Below, in pieces: positions 24,826-32,641 of a stretch of 64,000 bases of DNA. A program made the translations under genes and the position numbers. A model generated the notes under the pieces. That model searched no databases. It worked only from the letters and a program-made list of their open reading frames with translations, and was not told the origin of the DNA. The DNA comes from JABDBE01 sp963832245 (lineage in GTDB: Bacteria; Acidobacteriota; Terriglobia; Terriglobales; Acidobacteriaceae). The stretch spans positions 310,001 through 374,000 of the forward strand of contig CAWHTG010000004.1 of the NCBI GenBank assembly GCA_963832245.1, written 5' to 3'. Every line of letters starts with the position of its first letter. Position 1 is the stretch's first letter.

Positions 24826-25595
24826 TCAGCATTGATCTTTCCGGCAAGACCATTCTGATCACCGGAGCGTTGGGCGCGATCGCCGAGCACATGGTGCGGA
24901 GACTGGCCGCAAGTGGCGCAACGCTGGTGCTCACTGACATCAAGTCCGAGGCACAGGCAAAGCGCACACTCGATGATTGGCAGATTCCGGCTTCGTCTTA
25001 TCTTTATTTTACCGCCGATATTACCGACTCCACTCAAGTAAACGAGATAGTGAATGCAGCTTTCGAAAAATTCCCAGACATGGATACGGTTATTGGCCAC
25101 GCCGGCGGCTGCGGACTGCATCCGTTCGCCAGCACATCGGAGGCCGAATACGAGCGTATCTTCCGCTTCAACTATTTTGCGCAAACGTACCTGGCGCGGT
25201 CTGTGCTCGCGGAGTGGACGCAGCGTGGCATTGCTGGTCATTTGATCTTTACGTCCTCCTACGTGGCTCGTATGCCGCACACTCAAATCTCATCGTATGC
25301 TTCGGCCAAAGCAGCTCTGGAAAACTTTGCCCGCAGCCTGGCGCTCGAATATGCGCTGACTGGCATTCGGGTAAATGTGGTTTCGCCGGGAAACGTCGCG
25401 GCCGGCAGTTCGCTGAAGGTGTTTGAGGAAGATCCCGCCTACCGGGAATTTGTCCTGCGAGTTTCACTGGGCCGGAGAAACAGCCCCGAGTCGATCGCGG
25501 ACGCATTTGTTTTTCTTTGCTCGCCGCTGGCAAGCGAGATCAACGGACAAATTCTCAGCCCCGATTATGGAGCGGGCATCGGGAATCGCCTATGA
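24822..25595 (+). CDS. SDR family oxidoreductase (second of the region)
   Basis: A protein of 257 residues overlapping the M24 gene by four bases. The cofactor loop is unusual: ITGALGAIAEHM instead of TGxxxGIG, i.e. the last glycine is replaced by alanine. The later motifs are normal: 'GHAGG' for NNAG, catalytic S in FTSSYVA, and Y-x-x-x-K in YASAKAA. D after beta-2 (LTDIKSE) suggests NAD. The dehydrogenase substrate is probably the acid or lactone handled by the operon. Confidence 0.8.
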   Translation: MISIDLSGKTILITGALGAIAEHMVRRLAASGATLVLTDIKSEAQAKRTLDDWQIPASSYLYFTADITDSTQVNEIVNAAFEKFPDMDTVIGHAGGCGLHPFASTSEAEYERIFRFNYFAQTYLARSVLAEWTQRGIAGHLIFTSSYVARMPHTQISSYASAKAALENFARSLALEYALTGIRVNVVSPGNVAAGSSLKVFEEDPAYREFVLRVSLGRRNSPESIADAFVFLCSPLASEINGQILSPDYGAGIGNRL

Positions 25596-26710
25596 AGATC
25601 GGCCTCGGCCTCTATCGCCACATGCTGACCCGCGAGTATTATGACTTCGCGCGCCAGGCGGGCTGTACACACGTGGTTGCTCATCTGGTCGATTACTTCA
25701 ATCAGGGTCCTTCCAACCCGCGAAACAACCAACCCACTGGATCGAAATACGAAGCGTGGGGCGTTGCGGGCGACCCCGATCACCTTTGGACGGCGAAAGA
25801 ATTAAAAACTCTTCGCAAGGAAATTGAAGACGCCGGGCTGGTTTTAGCCGCAATCGAAAACCTCGATCCCGCACATTGGCACGATATCCTGCTCGATGGT
25901 CCGCAACGACCGCAGCAAATCGAGAAAGTGAAGACCATTATTCGCCGCCTCGGCGAAGCGGGCATTCCGGTACTCGGCTACAACTTCAGTCTCGCCGGAG
26001 TATGCGGACGTGTGACCGCTCCGCTGGGGCGCGGCCATGCGATTACGGTCGGCATGGATGGACCCGCCGATGATGTGCCTATTCCGAATGGCATGGTCTG
26101 GAACATGATCTACGACCGCAACGCTCCTGCCGGTGCTCTGCCTTCAATTTCGCATGAAAAGCTCTGGCAGCGCCTGCAAAGATTTCTGGAAGAAGTTATT
26201 CCCGTGGCTGAAGAATCAGGCGTGCAGCTCGCCGCCCATCCTGACGATCCTCCAATGCCGACTATGCGACGGCAGCCGCGTCTTGTGTACCAGCCTCATA
26301 TGTATCAAACGTTGATTGATCTGGCTCCCAGCCGCAGTAACGCGCTTGAGCTGTGCGTGGGAACTCTGGCAGAAATGACCGAAGGTAATATTTACGACGT
26401 GTTGGATCAATACAGCAAACAAGGCAAGATTGCTTATATTCACCTCCGCAATGTCGTGGGAAAAGTGCCGCACTACCGCGAGACTTTCATCGACGAAGGC
26501 GATGTAGACATGATTCACATTCTCACGATCCTGCACAGCAACGGCTTCGACGGCGTGCTCATCCCCGACCACACTCCTCAAATGACCTGTTCGGCGCCAT
26601 GGCATGCGGGAATGGCCCACACTATCGGCTTTATGCTGGCGGCGAAGGCGGTCGTCGAATCTCCCCAACGAATCGGCGCTGAACCGCCGCCCCCGAGGCC
26701 AGTAACCTGA
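25592..26710 (+). CDS. Mannonate dehydratase family protein (second copy)
   Basis: A protein of 372 residues, distant from the uxuA at 16248 but with the same barrel motifs: VLGYNFSLAGV, LAAHPDDPPMPTMRRQPRLV, LCVGTLAEM, HLRNVVGKVPHYRETFIDEG and LIPDHTPQM. The conserved 'HPDDPP' metal segment is kept while the MRPDHG motif is changed to IPDHTPQM, so it may act on a different acid or epimerise. ATGA overlap with the SDR at its start and CTGA overlap with the MFS gene at its end show one translationally coupled set. Confidence 0.85.
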   Translation: MKIGLGLYRHMLTREYYDFARQAGCTHVVAHLVDYFNQGPSNPRNNQPTGSKYEAWGVAGDPDHLWTAKELKTLRKEIEDAGLVLAAIENLDPAHWHDILLDGPQRPQQIEKVKTIIRRLGEAGIPVLGYNFSLAGVCGRVTAPLGRGHAITVGMDGPADDVPIPNGMVWNMIYDRNAPAGALPSISHEKLWQRLQRFLEEVIPVAEESGVQLAAHPDDPPMPTMRRQPRLVYQPHMYQTLIDLAPSRSNALELCVGTLAEMTEGNIYDVLDQYSKQGKIAYIHLRNVVGKVPHYRETFIDEGDVDMIHILTILHSNGFDGVLIPDHTPQMTCSAPWHAGMAHTIGFMLAAKAVVESPQRIGAEPPPPRPVT

Positions 26711-28080
26711 ACTCCCTGTCAAGTTCTTCGCGTTCTCCTCTCGTCGTCGCAGCCAGTGTCTCCACTCTTGGCGGTTTTCTGTTTGGATACGACAACATTG
26801 TCATAAGCGGCGCGATCGGATATTTGAGTCAGTTATTTCACCTGGACGCGGCCGGCGTCGGCTGGGCCGCAGGCTGCGCGTTAATCGGATGCATTGTTGG
26901 CTGCGCCGCGGCGGGAACGGTTGCTGATTATCTGGGCAAGAAAAAGGGTCTCGCGCTTTGCGCGCTTTGTTTTGCCCTTTCTTCCGTGGGCATGCTGTTT
27001 GCTGCGGATCTCCACCAGTTTGTTCTGTGGCGGCTGATTGGTGGAGTCGGCATCGGCGCGGCGTCCGTAATTTGTCCGAACTATATTGCGGAGATTGCTC
27101 CCACGCGGGTTCGCGGCCGCTGCGTGACTCTCTACCAGCTTGGCATTGTGGTTGGAATTCTCGCCGCCGTCTTCGTCAACATGCTGATTCAGCGCATGGG
27201 CGATGAAGCGTGGAATATATCCACAGGTTGGCGCTGGATGTTTTTCGCGGGGCTTGTGCCAGCGATTCTGTTTGGACTTATGATTTTGCCCGCAGTCGAA
27301 AGTCCGCGCTGGCTGATGAAGATGGGCCGACGGGATCAGGCCATCGAAATACTTTCTAAAATCAATGGCTCCGACGTTGCCCGGCGCGAAGCTGCTGAAA
27401 TCGAAAATTCCCTGGCCACTGAAGAGGACCATATCTCTGAACTTTTCACCACCTTTCGCCGTCCACTGCTGCTTGGTATCATGCTGGCGGGATTGCAACA
27501 GATTAGCGGAATCACACCTCTCTTTTCTTTCTTGCCCGAGATCTTTCGCGCCGCTGGAACCGCAACCAGCGACGCATTTTTCCAGTCCGTGCTGGTCAGC
27601 CTCATCAATCTTCTATTCACCCTCTTCGCCCTATGGCTGGTCGACCGCGCCGGCCGAAAAACCCTGATCCTCGCCGGTACCAGTTTGCAGTTCATTTCTT
27701 TTGCGTTGGTCGGATGGCTCTATCATATTCAGGGCAGCGGCCTGGCAGTCCTGATCTTTGTGATGAGTTTCGTCGCCGGTCATGCCTTTGGCAACGGCGT
27801 GGCCTGCTGGGTCATTATTTCGGAGATTTATCCAACCAAGGTTCGCGGCCGCGGAATGTCCATCGCTACGACGGCGCTCTGGATGGTGGGCTTCCTGGGA
27901 AACCAACTATTCCCAATCATGCAGAAGCATCTGGGATCGGACGGTACGTTCTGGTTCTTCAGCGCCGGAGCCTTGTTGACGGTCATTTTAGTCGGCTGGC
28001 TGGTTCCCGAAACCAAAGGCCGCTCGCTCGAAGAAATCACAAGATTTTGGACGGAAGAGAAGCCAATCGCAACGGGATAA
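26707..28080 (+). CDS. MFS sugar-porter family transporter
   Basis: About 457 residues, 12 membrane helices. The sugar-porter marks are present: GGFLFGYDNIVISGAI in helix 1, a D-x-x-G-K-K-K-G loop after helix 2, ESPRWL after helix 6, and PETKGRSLEEI at the C-terminus. The first helix lies before any ATG, GTG or TTG in frame: the nearest such codon (TTG, 26824) would delete it. The frame is closed by a stop at 26680, leaving CTG at 26707 (overlapping the previous stop as CTGA, with GAGG 8 bases upstream) as the best start. It probably imports the sugar acid used by the operon. Confidence 0.85.
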   Translation: MNSLSSSSRSPLVVAASVSTLGGFLFGYDNIVISGAIGYLSQLFHLDAAGVGWAAGCALIGCIVGCAAAGTVADYLGKKKGLALCALCFALSSVGMLFAADLHQFVLWRLIGGVGIGAASVICPNYIAEIAPTRVRGRCVTLYQLGIVVGILAAVFVNMLIQRMGDEAWNISTGWRWMFFAGLVPAILFGLMILPAVESPRWLMKMGRRDQAIEILSKINGSDVARREAAEIENSLATEEDHISELFTTFRRPLLLGIMLAGLQQISGITPLFSFLPEIFRAAGTATSDAFFQSVLVSLINLLFTLFALWLVDRAGRKTLILAGTSLQFISFALVGWLYHIQGSGLAVLIFVMSFVAGHAFGNGVACWVIISEIYPTKVRGRGMSIATTALWMVGFLGNQLFPIMQKHLGSDGTFWFFSAGALLTVILVGWLVPETKGRSLEEITRFWTEEKPIATG

Positions 28081-28232
28081 GCACTCCAACAACCCGCTTT
28101 CTCCATCACGAAAATGCTCCAGCAGTTTGCGATTTGCGCGGTTCTCGGGTACCGTTAAGGGTCTTGCGGAGCCGCCTCAATGTGGTCAACCACGCGTGAA
28201 CCAGCTTCGAGACTGAATTGCTTGGCTGGCGA

Positions 28233-28673
28233 ATGAAACGGATATTGAACCTGCTTCCACGGTCTCCGCACGCTCGACTCGGGCCACTCGAGCAACAGCT
28301 GCTTTCCGCGTTGTGGGTGCGGGGAAGCGCGACGGTTCGCGAGATACTGGATACTGGCGAGATCAAACTCGCTTATACGACCGTAATGACCACGCTCGAC
28401 CGGCTTTTCAAAAAGCAGTTGCTGACGCGCACCGCCGAGGGCCGAGCATTCCGCTACTTTCCGCGATACACCCCAGAAGAGTTTGAGAAAGCAGCGGTTG
28501 ACGAGACCATCCGCCATCTGCTCGGTTCGGGCACCACGGCCGCGCTTCCGCTTTCATATCTGGTGGAAGCAGTCAGCGAACACGATGCTCGTCTGCTAGA
28601 CGATCTGCAGCGATTGCTCGATCAAAAGCGGTGCCAACTCCGCAGCAACCTTCGGAATAAGGAGAGGGACTGA
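28233..28673 (+). CDS. BlaI/MecI-type transcriptional repressor
   Basis: A protein of 146 residues. The winged-helix part contains LGPLEQQLLSALWVRGSATVREIL and 'YTTVMTTLDRLFKKQLLTR', the hallmark of BlaI (TTV-x-x-x-L-x-R-L). The C-terminal part is the dimerisation helix. It overlaps the M56 peptidase gene by one base (TGATG), giving the usual sensor/repressor pair in which the membrane peptidase causes cleavage of the repressor. No beta-lactamase is adjacent; the regulated gene is unknown. The ATG at 28233 is preferred over a TTG five codons upstream. Confidence 0.9.
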   Translation: MKRILNLLPRSPHARLGPLEQQLLSALWVRGSATVREILDTGEIKLAYTTVMTTLDRLFKKQLLTRTAEGRAFRYFPRYTPEEFEKAAVDETIRHLLGSGTTAALPLSYLVEAVSEHDARLLDDLQRLLDQKRCQLRSNLRNKERD

Positions 28674-29629
28674 TGTTTGCGGCGCGCGGCATCGGAGTTT
28701 CGCTCGCCGTTTTCGTACTGCTGTATGTGTTCCTCTCCCTGGGAGTTTCTCGGGGATGGCGAATGGCGCGGCGCATGTTTCGACCGCGCTCGGCCCGTGG
28801 GAGCGCAGATTTGCTGTTTGCTCTGCGTACCCTGCCACTAGCTCTGTCGTCGATCGTAACCGTGGCCTTTACTTTGCCGTCTTTTGTGTTGCTGGAACCC
28901 CGCTCCACCAATGAAGCCATCGGCACAGCTCCGCTCGCACTCGGTTTTTGCTGCCTGATCCTCCTTGCGGCGGGAATTGCGCGAGCCGCCATCGCTTACC
29001 GCAGGGCCTCGCGGGCGCTGGTTAAATGGTTGCAGGGATCCATGCTCATGGAGTCCCAAATTAAGGAGTCTGGAAATAGTGTCCCGATCTTTCGCACGGG
29101 TAGCGATGCCCCGACTCTGACCGTCGCGGGCCTGTGCGCCCCCAAAGTATTGGTATCCGAGGCTGCCGTCGCCACGCTGAATCCTCCAGAACTCAGGATC
29201 GCTTTACGGCATGAGATCGCGCACGCCCTTCGCTATGACAATTTAAAGAAACTGGTCTTCCGGTTTTCAGTGTTTCCCGGGATGAAGGGTTTGGAACACA
29301 CCTGGTCGGAGGAAACCGAGATGGCGGCCGATGATGCCGCCGTATCGAACTTTCATGATGCGCTCGATCTGGCTGCGGCTTTAATCAAAGTCTCGAGACT
29401 GGGGCCCGTAGCATCTTCAGGCGAACTGACCATGGCCTTGCTACACAGCTCGACCGCGTTAAGTGCACGAGTGCATCGGCTGGTCACATGGGACAATACA
29501 CAGAAGCCACCGGCCCGTGGAAGATGGTTGTATGCGCTGCCCGTCGCAGCGATCCTCACAGGTGTATTTGCAAGCTACAGCTCGGTGCTCACTCAGATGC
29601 ACGCCGTTACCGAGTGGCTAGTCCGCTGA
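28673..29629 (+). CDS. M56 family membrane metallopeptidase (BlaR1-like)
   Basis: A protein of 318 residues with about four membrane helices (7-25, 48-75, 92-115 and 285-305). The zinc motif HEIAH is in LRIALRHEIAHALRYDN, and the third ligand region in EETEMAADDAAV, as in BlaR1/MecR1. There is no C-terminal penicillin-binding sensor domain, so the signal is not necessarily a beta-lactam. It starts inside the BlaI stop codon. Likely role: site-2-like signalling across the membrane that inactivates the partner repressor. Confidence 0.87.
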   Translation: MFAARGIGVSLAVFVLLYVFLSLGVSRGWRMARRMFRPRSARGSADLLFALRTLPLALSSIVTVAFTLPSFVLLEPRSTNEAIGTAPLALGFCCLILLAAGIARAAIAYRRASRALVKWLQGSMLMESQIKESGNSVPIFRTGSDAPTLTVAGLCAPKVLVSEAAVATLNPPELRIALRHEIAHALRYDNLKKLVFRFSVFPGMKGLEHTWSEETEMAADDAAVSNFHDALDLAAALIKVSRLGPVASSGELTMALLHSSTALSARVHRLVTWDNTQKPPARGRWLYALPVAAILTGVFASYSSVLTQMHAVTEWLVR

Positions 29630-29670
29630 GCGTGGTTTCGAAGCCTTCATCCCCCACTCACAACGCAATG

Positions 29671-29706
29671 TTATTCCGAGCGGAGCGAGGGATCTGGATT
29701 CTTGCC
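29671..29706. repeat. Dispersed repeat, 'CGAGCGGAGCGAGGGATCT' family
   Basis: TTATTCCGAGCGGAGCGAGG is followed by GATCTGGATTCTTG. Near-identical sequence is at 37257-37292 (ATCCCAAGCGGAGCGAGG then TATCTGGGTTCTTG). It is the only marked structure in the 224 bases between the M56 gene and the monooxygenase-like gene. Confidence 0.7.
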
Positions 29707-29853
29707 GGCGAGGCTTGTGCCACTTATAGGACGAAGCGAATGCCTGAGGCTGCTCCCAGTCGCGGGTTAAATCATCCCACCTAGGAATTTACAGACTGAT
29801 GCGACTCTCTTTGCTCGTGTCCAAGATTTAATTTCTTTTCGCAATCGACCGCA

Positions 29854-30168
29854 TTACGCAGGTTTTTGGATCGACGCAACCTCGTAGTGTGCGGCTTTGG
29901 CGTCGTGCCGGGATAAGTACTTGCGCCGCTCCTCGGGGATCACCGCAGTTTCATAATTCGGCCCGGCGACGGCGCGGATTGCATCGATCGAGTCCCACAG
30001 TATCACTGTGATGAACTCGACTTCGTCTCCAACCTCTCGTCGCAGCAAGTAGCTGCCCTTGTACCCTTCTGCCTTGCTGATGCCGGGCAGAAGTTGGGGC
30101 TTCAGCATGGACTGATACACGTCGGCGTGTTCCGGTTTGGTATACCCGTGCCAGATTCTTGCAATCAC
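29854..30168 (-). CDS. Antibiotic biosynthesis monooxygenase (ABM)-like domain protein
   Basis: A protein of 104 residues, starting at GTG (30168) with GGAG eight bases upstream; a longer frame to 30264 starts in unrelated, cysteine-rich sequence. The sequence IARIWHGYTKPEHADVYQSML and 'GSYLLRREVGDEVEFITVILWDSIDAI' have the ferredoxin-like beta-alpha-beta pattern of ABM/heme-degrading-like small proteins. Such proteins may protect against or modify aromatic compounds; substrate unknown. Confidence 0.65.
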   Translation of the reverse strand: MIARIWHGYTKPEHADVYQSMLKPQLLPGISKAEGYKGSYLLRREVGDEVEFITVILWDSIDAIRAVAGPNYETAVIPEERRKYLSRHDAKAAHYEVASIQKPA

Positions 30169-30229
30169 AATATTCTCTCCGGCGAAGATGATGGCCGAAT
30201 GACTAGACCTGTAATGCCGCGTGGTGAAT

Positions 30230-30715
30230 CTATAACTGCAGTTCCATGTACATCGCCCCGGCAATCGGATTGGGCCGATACGGAGCGATCTCCTGAAAAC
30301 CGAGTTTGCGATACATCTCCACCGCGTCTTTCATGATTGGCTCGATTGTATCCAGCCGCATGCGTTGATAACCGATGTTTCGAGCTTCCGCGATGACGGC
30401 TTCTGCCAACACCCGGCCCAAACCTTTTCCGCGGAACGAGGGACGCAGGTAGAGCCGCTTCATCTCGCAGACGCCAGGCTCCCATTTGTGCAAAGCTACG
30501 CATCCCGCCAACAGCCGCTCATATTCTGCCAGGAACAAACGTCCGTCCGGCGGAGCGTAATGCCCAGGAAGCCCGGCGAGTTCTTGCTCAAAATTCTGGA
30601 AGCAGAGGTTCATGCCGAGCGATTGCGCGTACTCGAGGAAAAGCTCCCGCGCCTGGGCGACTTGTGCGGGAGACTCCGCCTGCACGAGTTCAAGTCCGGA
30701 AATTGTTCGCGTCAC
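30230..30715 (-). CDS. GNAT family N-acetyltransferase
   Basis: A protein of 161 residues starting at GTG (30715), whose codon overlaps the fabG stop (GTGA), so translation is coupled. Motif A is MKRLYLRPSFRGKGLGRVLAEAVI, and 'MYRKLGFQEI' forms motif B. The 'GMNLCFQNFEQELAGLPGHYAPPDG' start is common in the acetyltransferases often found next to short-chain dehydrogenases. Substrate unknown. Confidence 0.85.
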   Translation of the reverse strand: MTRTISGLELVQAESPAQVAQARELFLEYAQSLGMNLCFQNFEQELAGLPGHYAPPDGRLFLAEYERLLAGCVALHKWEPGVCEMKRLYLRPSFRGKGLGRVLAEAVIAEARNIGYQRMRLDTIEPIMKDAVEMYRKLGFQEIAPYRPNPIAGAMYMELQL

Positions 30716-31455
30716 CCCATGAGCATGCCACCGTTAATGCTTAGGACGTGCCCTGTAATATAGGCAGCATCGTCCGATGCCAGAAAAGCAACCGCGTTCG
30801 CCACATCTTCGGGAGTTCCAACTCGTCCCAACGGAATATTCTTCAGCGCATTCTGCTTGAACTCATCGGTAAAACCAGAGGTCATGGCGGTTTCGATGAA
30901 GCCAGGGGCGACGGCGTTGCAAGTTATGTTGCGCGAACCAACCTCGCGGGCGATGGCCATGGTCAATCCGATCAGGCCGGCTTTCGACGCCGCATAATTG
31001 GCTTGTCCGGCCTGGCCCATCTGTCCGAAGATCGAAGTTATGTTGATGATCCGGCCCCAGCGCTGTTTGAGCATGGAGCCGATCGCCTGCTGAATGCAGA
31101 GATAGGCAGACGTCAGGTTAGTGTTGAGCACAACATCCCAATCGGCACGCTTCATCCGCATCACCAGCTGGTCACGAGTGATTCCGGCATTATTTATAAG
31201 GATGTCGATCTTGCCGAGTTGTCCGAGAGCCCCTTTGAAGGCGGTCTTGATTTGCTGTTCGTCGGCCACGTCAACCGGAAACGCGAAAGCTTTTCCACCG
31301 CTGGCTTCGATCTGTTGCACAAGTTCCGTCAGCTTTTCCCGGTTGCGGGCCGCAACCGCAACAGCGGCTCCTGACCCCGCCAGCTTGAGAGCACAAGCAC
31401 GACCAATGCCGTGGGACGCACCCGTCACCAGTGCGACCCGGCCTGAGAGGCTCAT
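30712..31455 (-). CDS. fabG: 3-oxoacyl-ACP reductase FabG-like SDR
   Basis: A protein of 247 residues, full-length FabG. Motifs: TGASHGIGRACA, NNAGITRDQLVMRM (the FabG-typical 'GITRD'), catalytic S in NITSIFG, Y-x-x-x-K in YAASKAG, and 'IPLGRVGTPEDVANAVAFLASDDAAYITG' near the end. R in AARNREK indicates NADPH. It reduces beta-ketoacyl-ACP in fatty acid synthesis, or a close analogue. AGGAG lies seven bases before the ATG. Followed by the coupled GNAT gene. Confidence 0.9.
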   Translation of the reverse strand: MSLSGRVALVTGASHGIGRACALKLAGSGAAVAVAARNREKLTELVQQIEASGGKAFAFPVDVADEQQIKTAFKGALGQLGKIDILINNAGITRDQLVMRMKRADWDVVLNTNLTSAYLCIQQAIGSMLKQRWGRIINITSIFGQMGQAGQANYAASKAGLIGLTMAIAREVGSRNITCNAVAPGFIETAMTSGFTDEFKQNALKNIPLGRVGTPEDVANAVAFLASDDAAYITGHVLSINGGMLMG

Positions 31456-31548
31456 ATTTTTCTCCTCTTCAATTGAATCGGAAATTATAGCTGTACCAGA
31501 GCAGTCGTGGAGGGCGATTGAAAGCTTCGCGTAAACGAGGAGCCAGGA

Positions 31549-32427
31549 CTACAGCGCCGGAGCCGATTGTACAGCGACCGAAGTATTGGCCTCGGTGCTG
31601 GCGACGGGCTGGTAGTCACGCTGGTAGACGTCAACGATAGCGCGGCCGACAATCCGAGCACTGGCTTCGGAGTGGATGTGCACCGGAAAAGTGAACGGGC
31701 CAATATCCGCGTAGTCCTGCACGAAATCGATTTTCTTAATGAACAGCGAGGGCGATTTGACCGGCCTACCTTCGGCTCGAACCAGACTGCCCGTGTATAC
31801 ATCGACATAAATGCGGCCCTTGAACAGGCCCCCACGTTTTTGTCGTGGCTTCACTTGGTACACGTGTACGAGGCGCGTTTCCAACCTGGTTGTACCTTTG
31901 TACGAAAATTTATAGTTCGCAGGGCTGATCGCGGTCAGCGCGGGGTCGTCTTTTTGTATATGGTCGACCTCAGACTGTAAAAAACGTGTGATCACATTGG
32001 TTTTTACGAAAGCATCTCCAGTGAATCGCAGCGCTTTAAAGGCCAGAGTGCGAGGAGCCGAGTAGTGCTGCTGCACTTCGAATTCGCCGGACTGCGACGT
32101 GTCGGGCAATTGCGCCCGAATCAAGATGATCGCGGAATAAGAAGCCAGTTGCTCAGCTTGAATCACCGAGCGTCCCCGGCAAACCTGGAGCGCAAGCTCG
32201 GGAGCCATACGCGGAAATACCGCTGGCGCAACCACCGGCACGGAGACGTGGCTTGCAATAGGAATGGCGGGGGGGACCGCGGCCTGAGCTTCAAACGCGG
32301 GATTGGGAAGAGAAGAGACTGATGGTGACACCCCTGCCCCGCCCTTTTCGAGCAACGGAGCTTGAGCATATGCCCATCCGGCAAGCCAGAAACAAAGACA
32401 CAAAAACCTAAAAAACGTTCGCTGCAT
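31549..32427 (-). CDS. Exported protein of unknown function, LolA/RseB-like fold possible
   Basis: A protein of 292 residues with a clear signal peptide (FFRFLCLCFWLAGWAYA). The mature part has 'EFEVQQHYSAPRTLAFKALRFTGD', 'RLVHVYQVKPRQK' and 'GRIYVDVYTGSLVRAEGRPV', which is the repeating beta pattern of outer-membrane lipoprotein-sorting/MucB-like domains. No lipobox. The match is structural guesswork; no named family is recognised. It lies 93 bases upstream of fabG on the same strand. Confidence 0.65.
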   Translation of the reverse strand: MQRTFFRFLCLCFWLAGWAYAQAPLLEKGGAGVSPSVSSLPNPAFEAQAAVPPAIPIASHVSVPVVAPAVFPRMAPELALQVCRGRSVIQAEQLASYSAIILIRAQLPDTSQSGEFEVQQHYSAPRTLAFKALRFTGDAFVKTNVITRFLQSEVDHIQKDDPALTAISPANYKFSYKGTTRLETRLVHVYQVKPRQKRGGLFKGRIYVDVYTGSLVRAEGRPVKSPSLFIKKIDFVQDYADIGPFTFPVHIHSEASARIVGRAIVDVYQRDYQPVASTEANTSVAVQSAPAL

Positions 32428-32641
32428 GAGCTAATTCAGGTATTGATCTTTATATATGATTTCAATGACCGAGGAAAAGATACATTCATTCGGGAGGATG
32501 TGCTCGAAGGTACCTTTTGATTACCTAGCTCGCGCCCCGTTGCTTGGCTTAGGATCCAATCTTCATCGGGCAGTAAATTATCCCATTCCCACCTCATACT
32601 GTGCATCTTGAAATCGGTTAAGATTTAGGTCGCTTGGAAAC

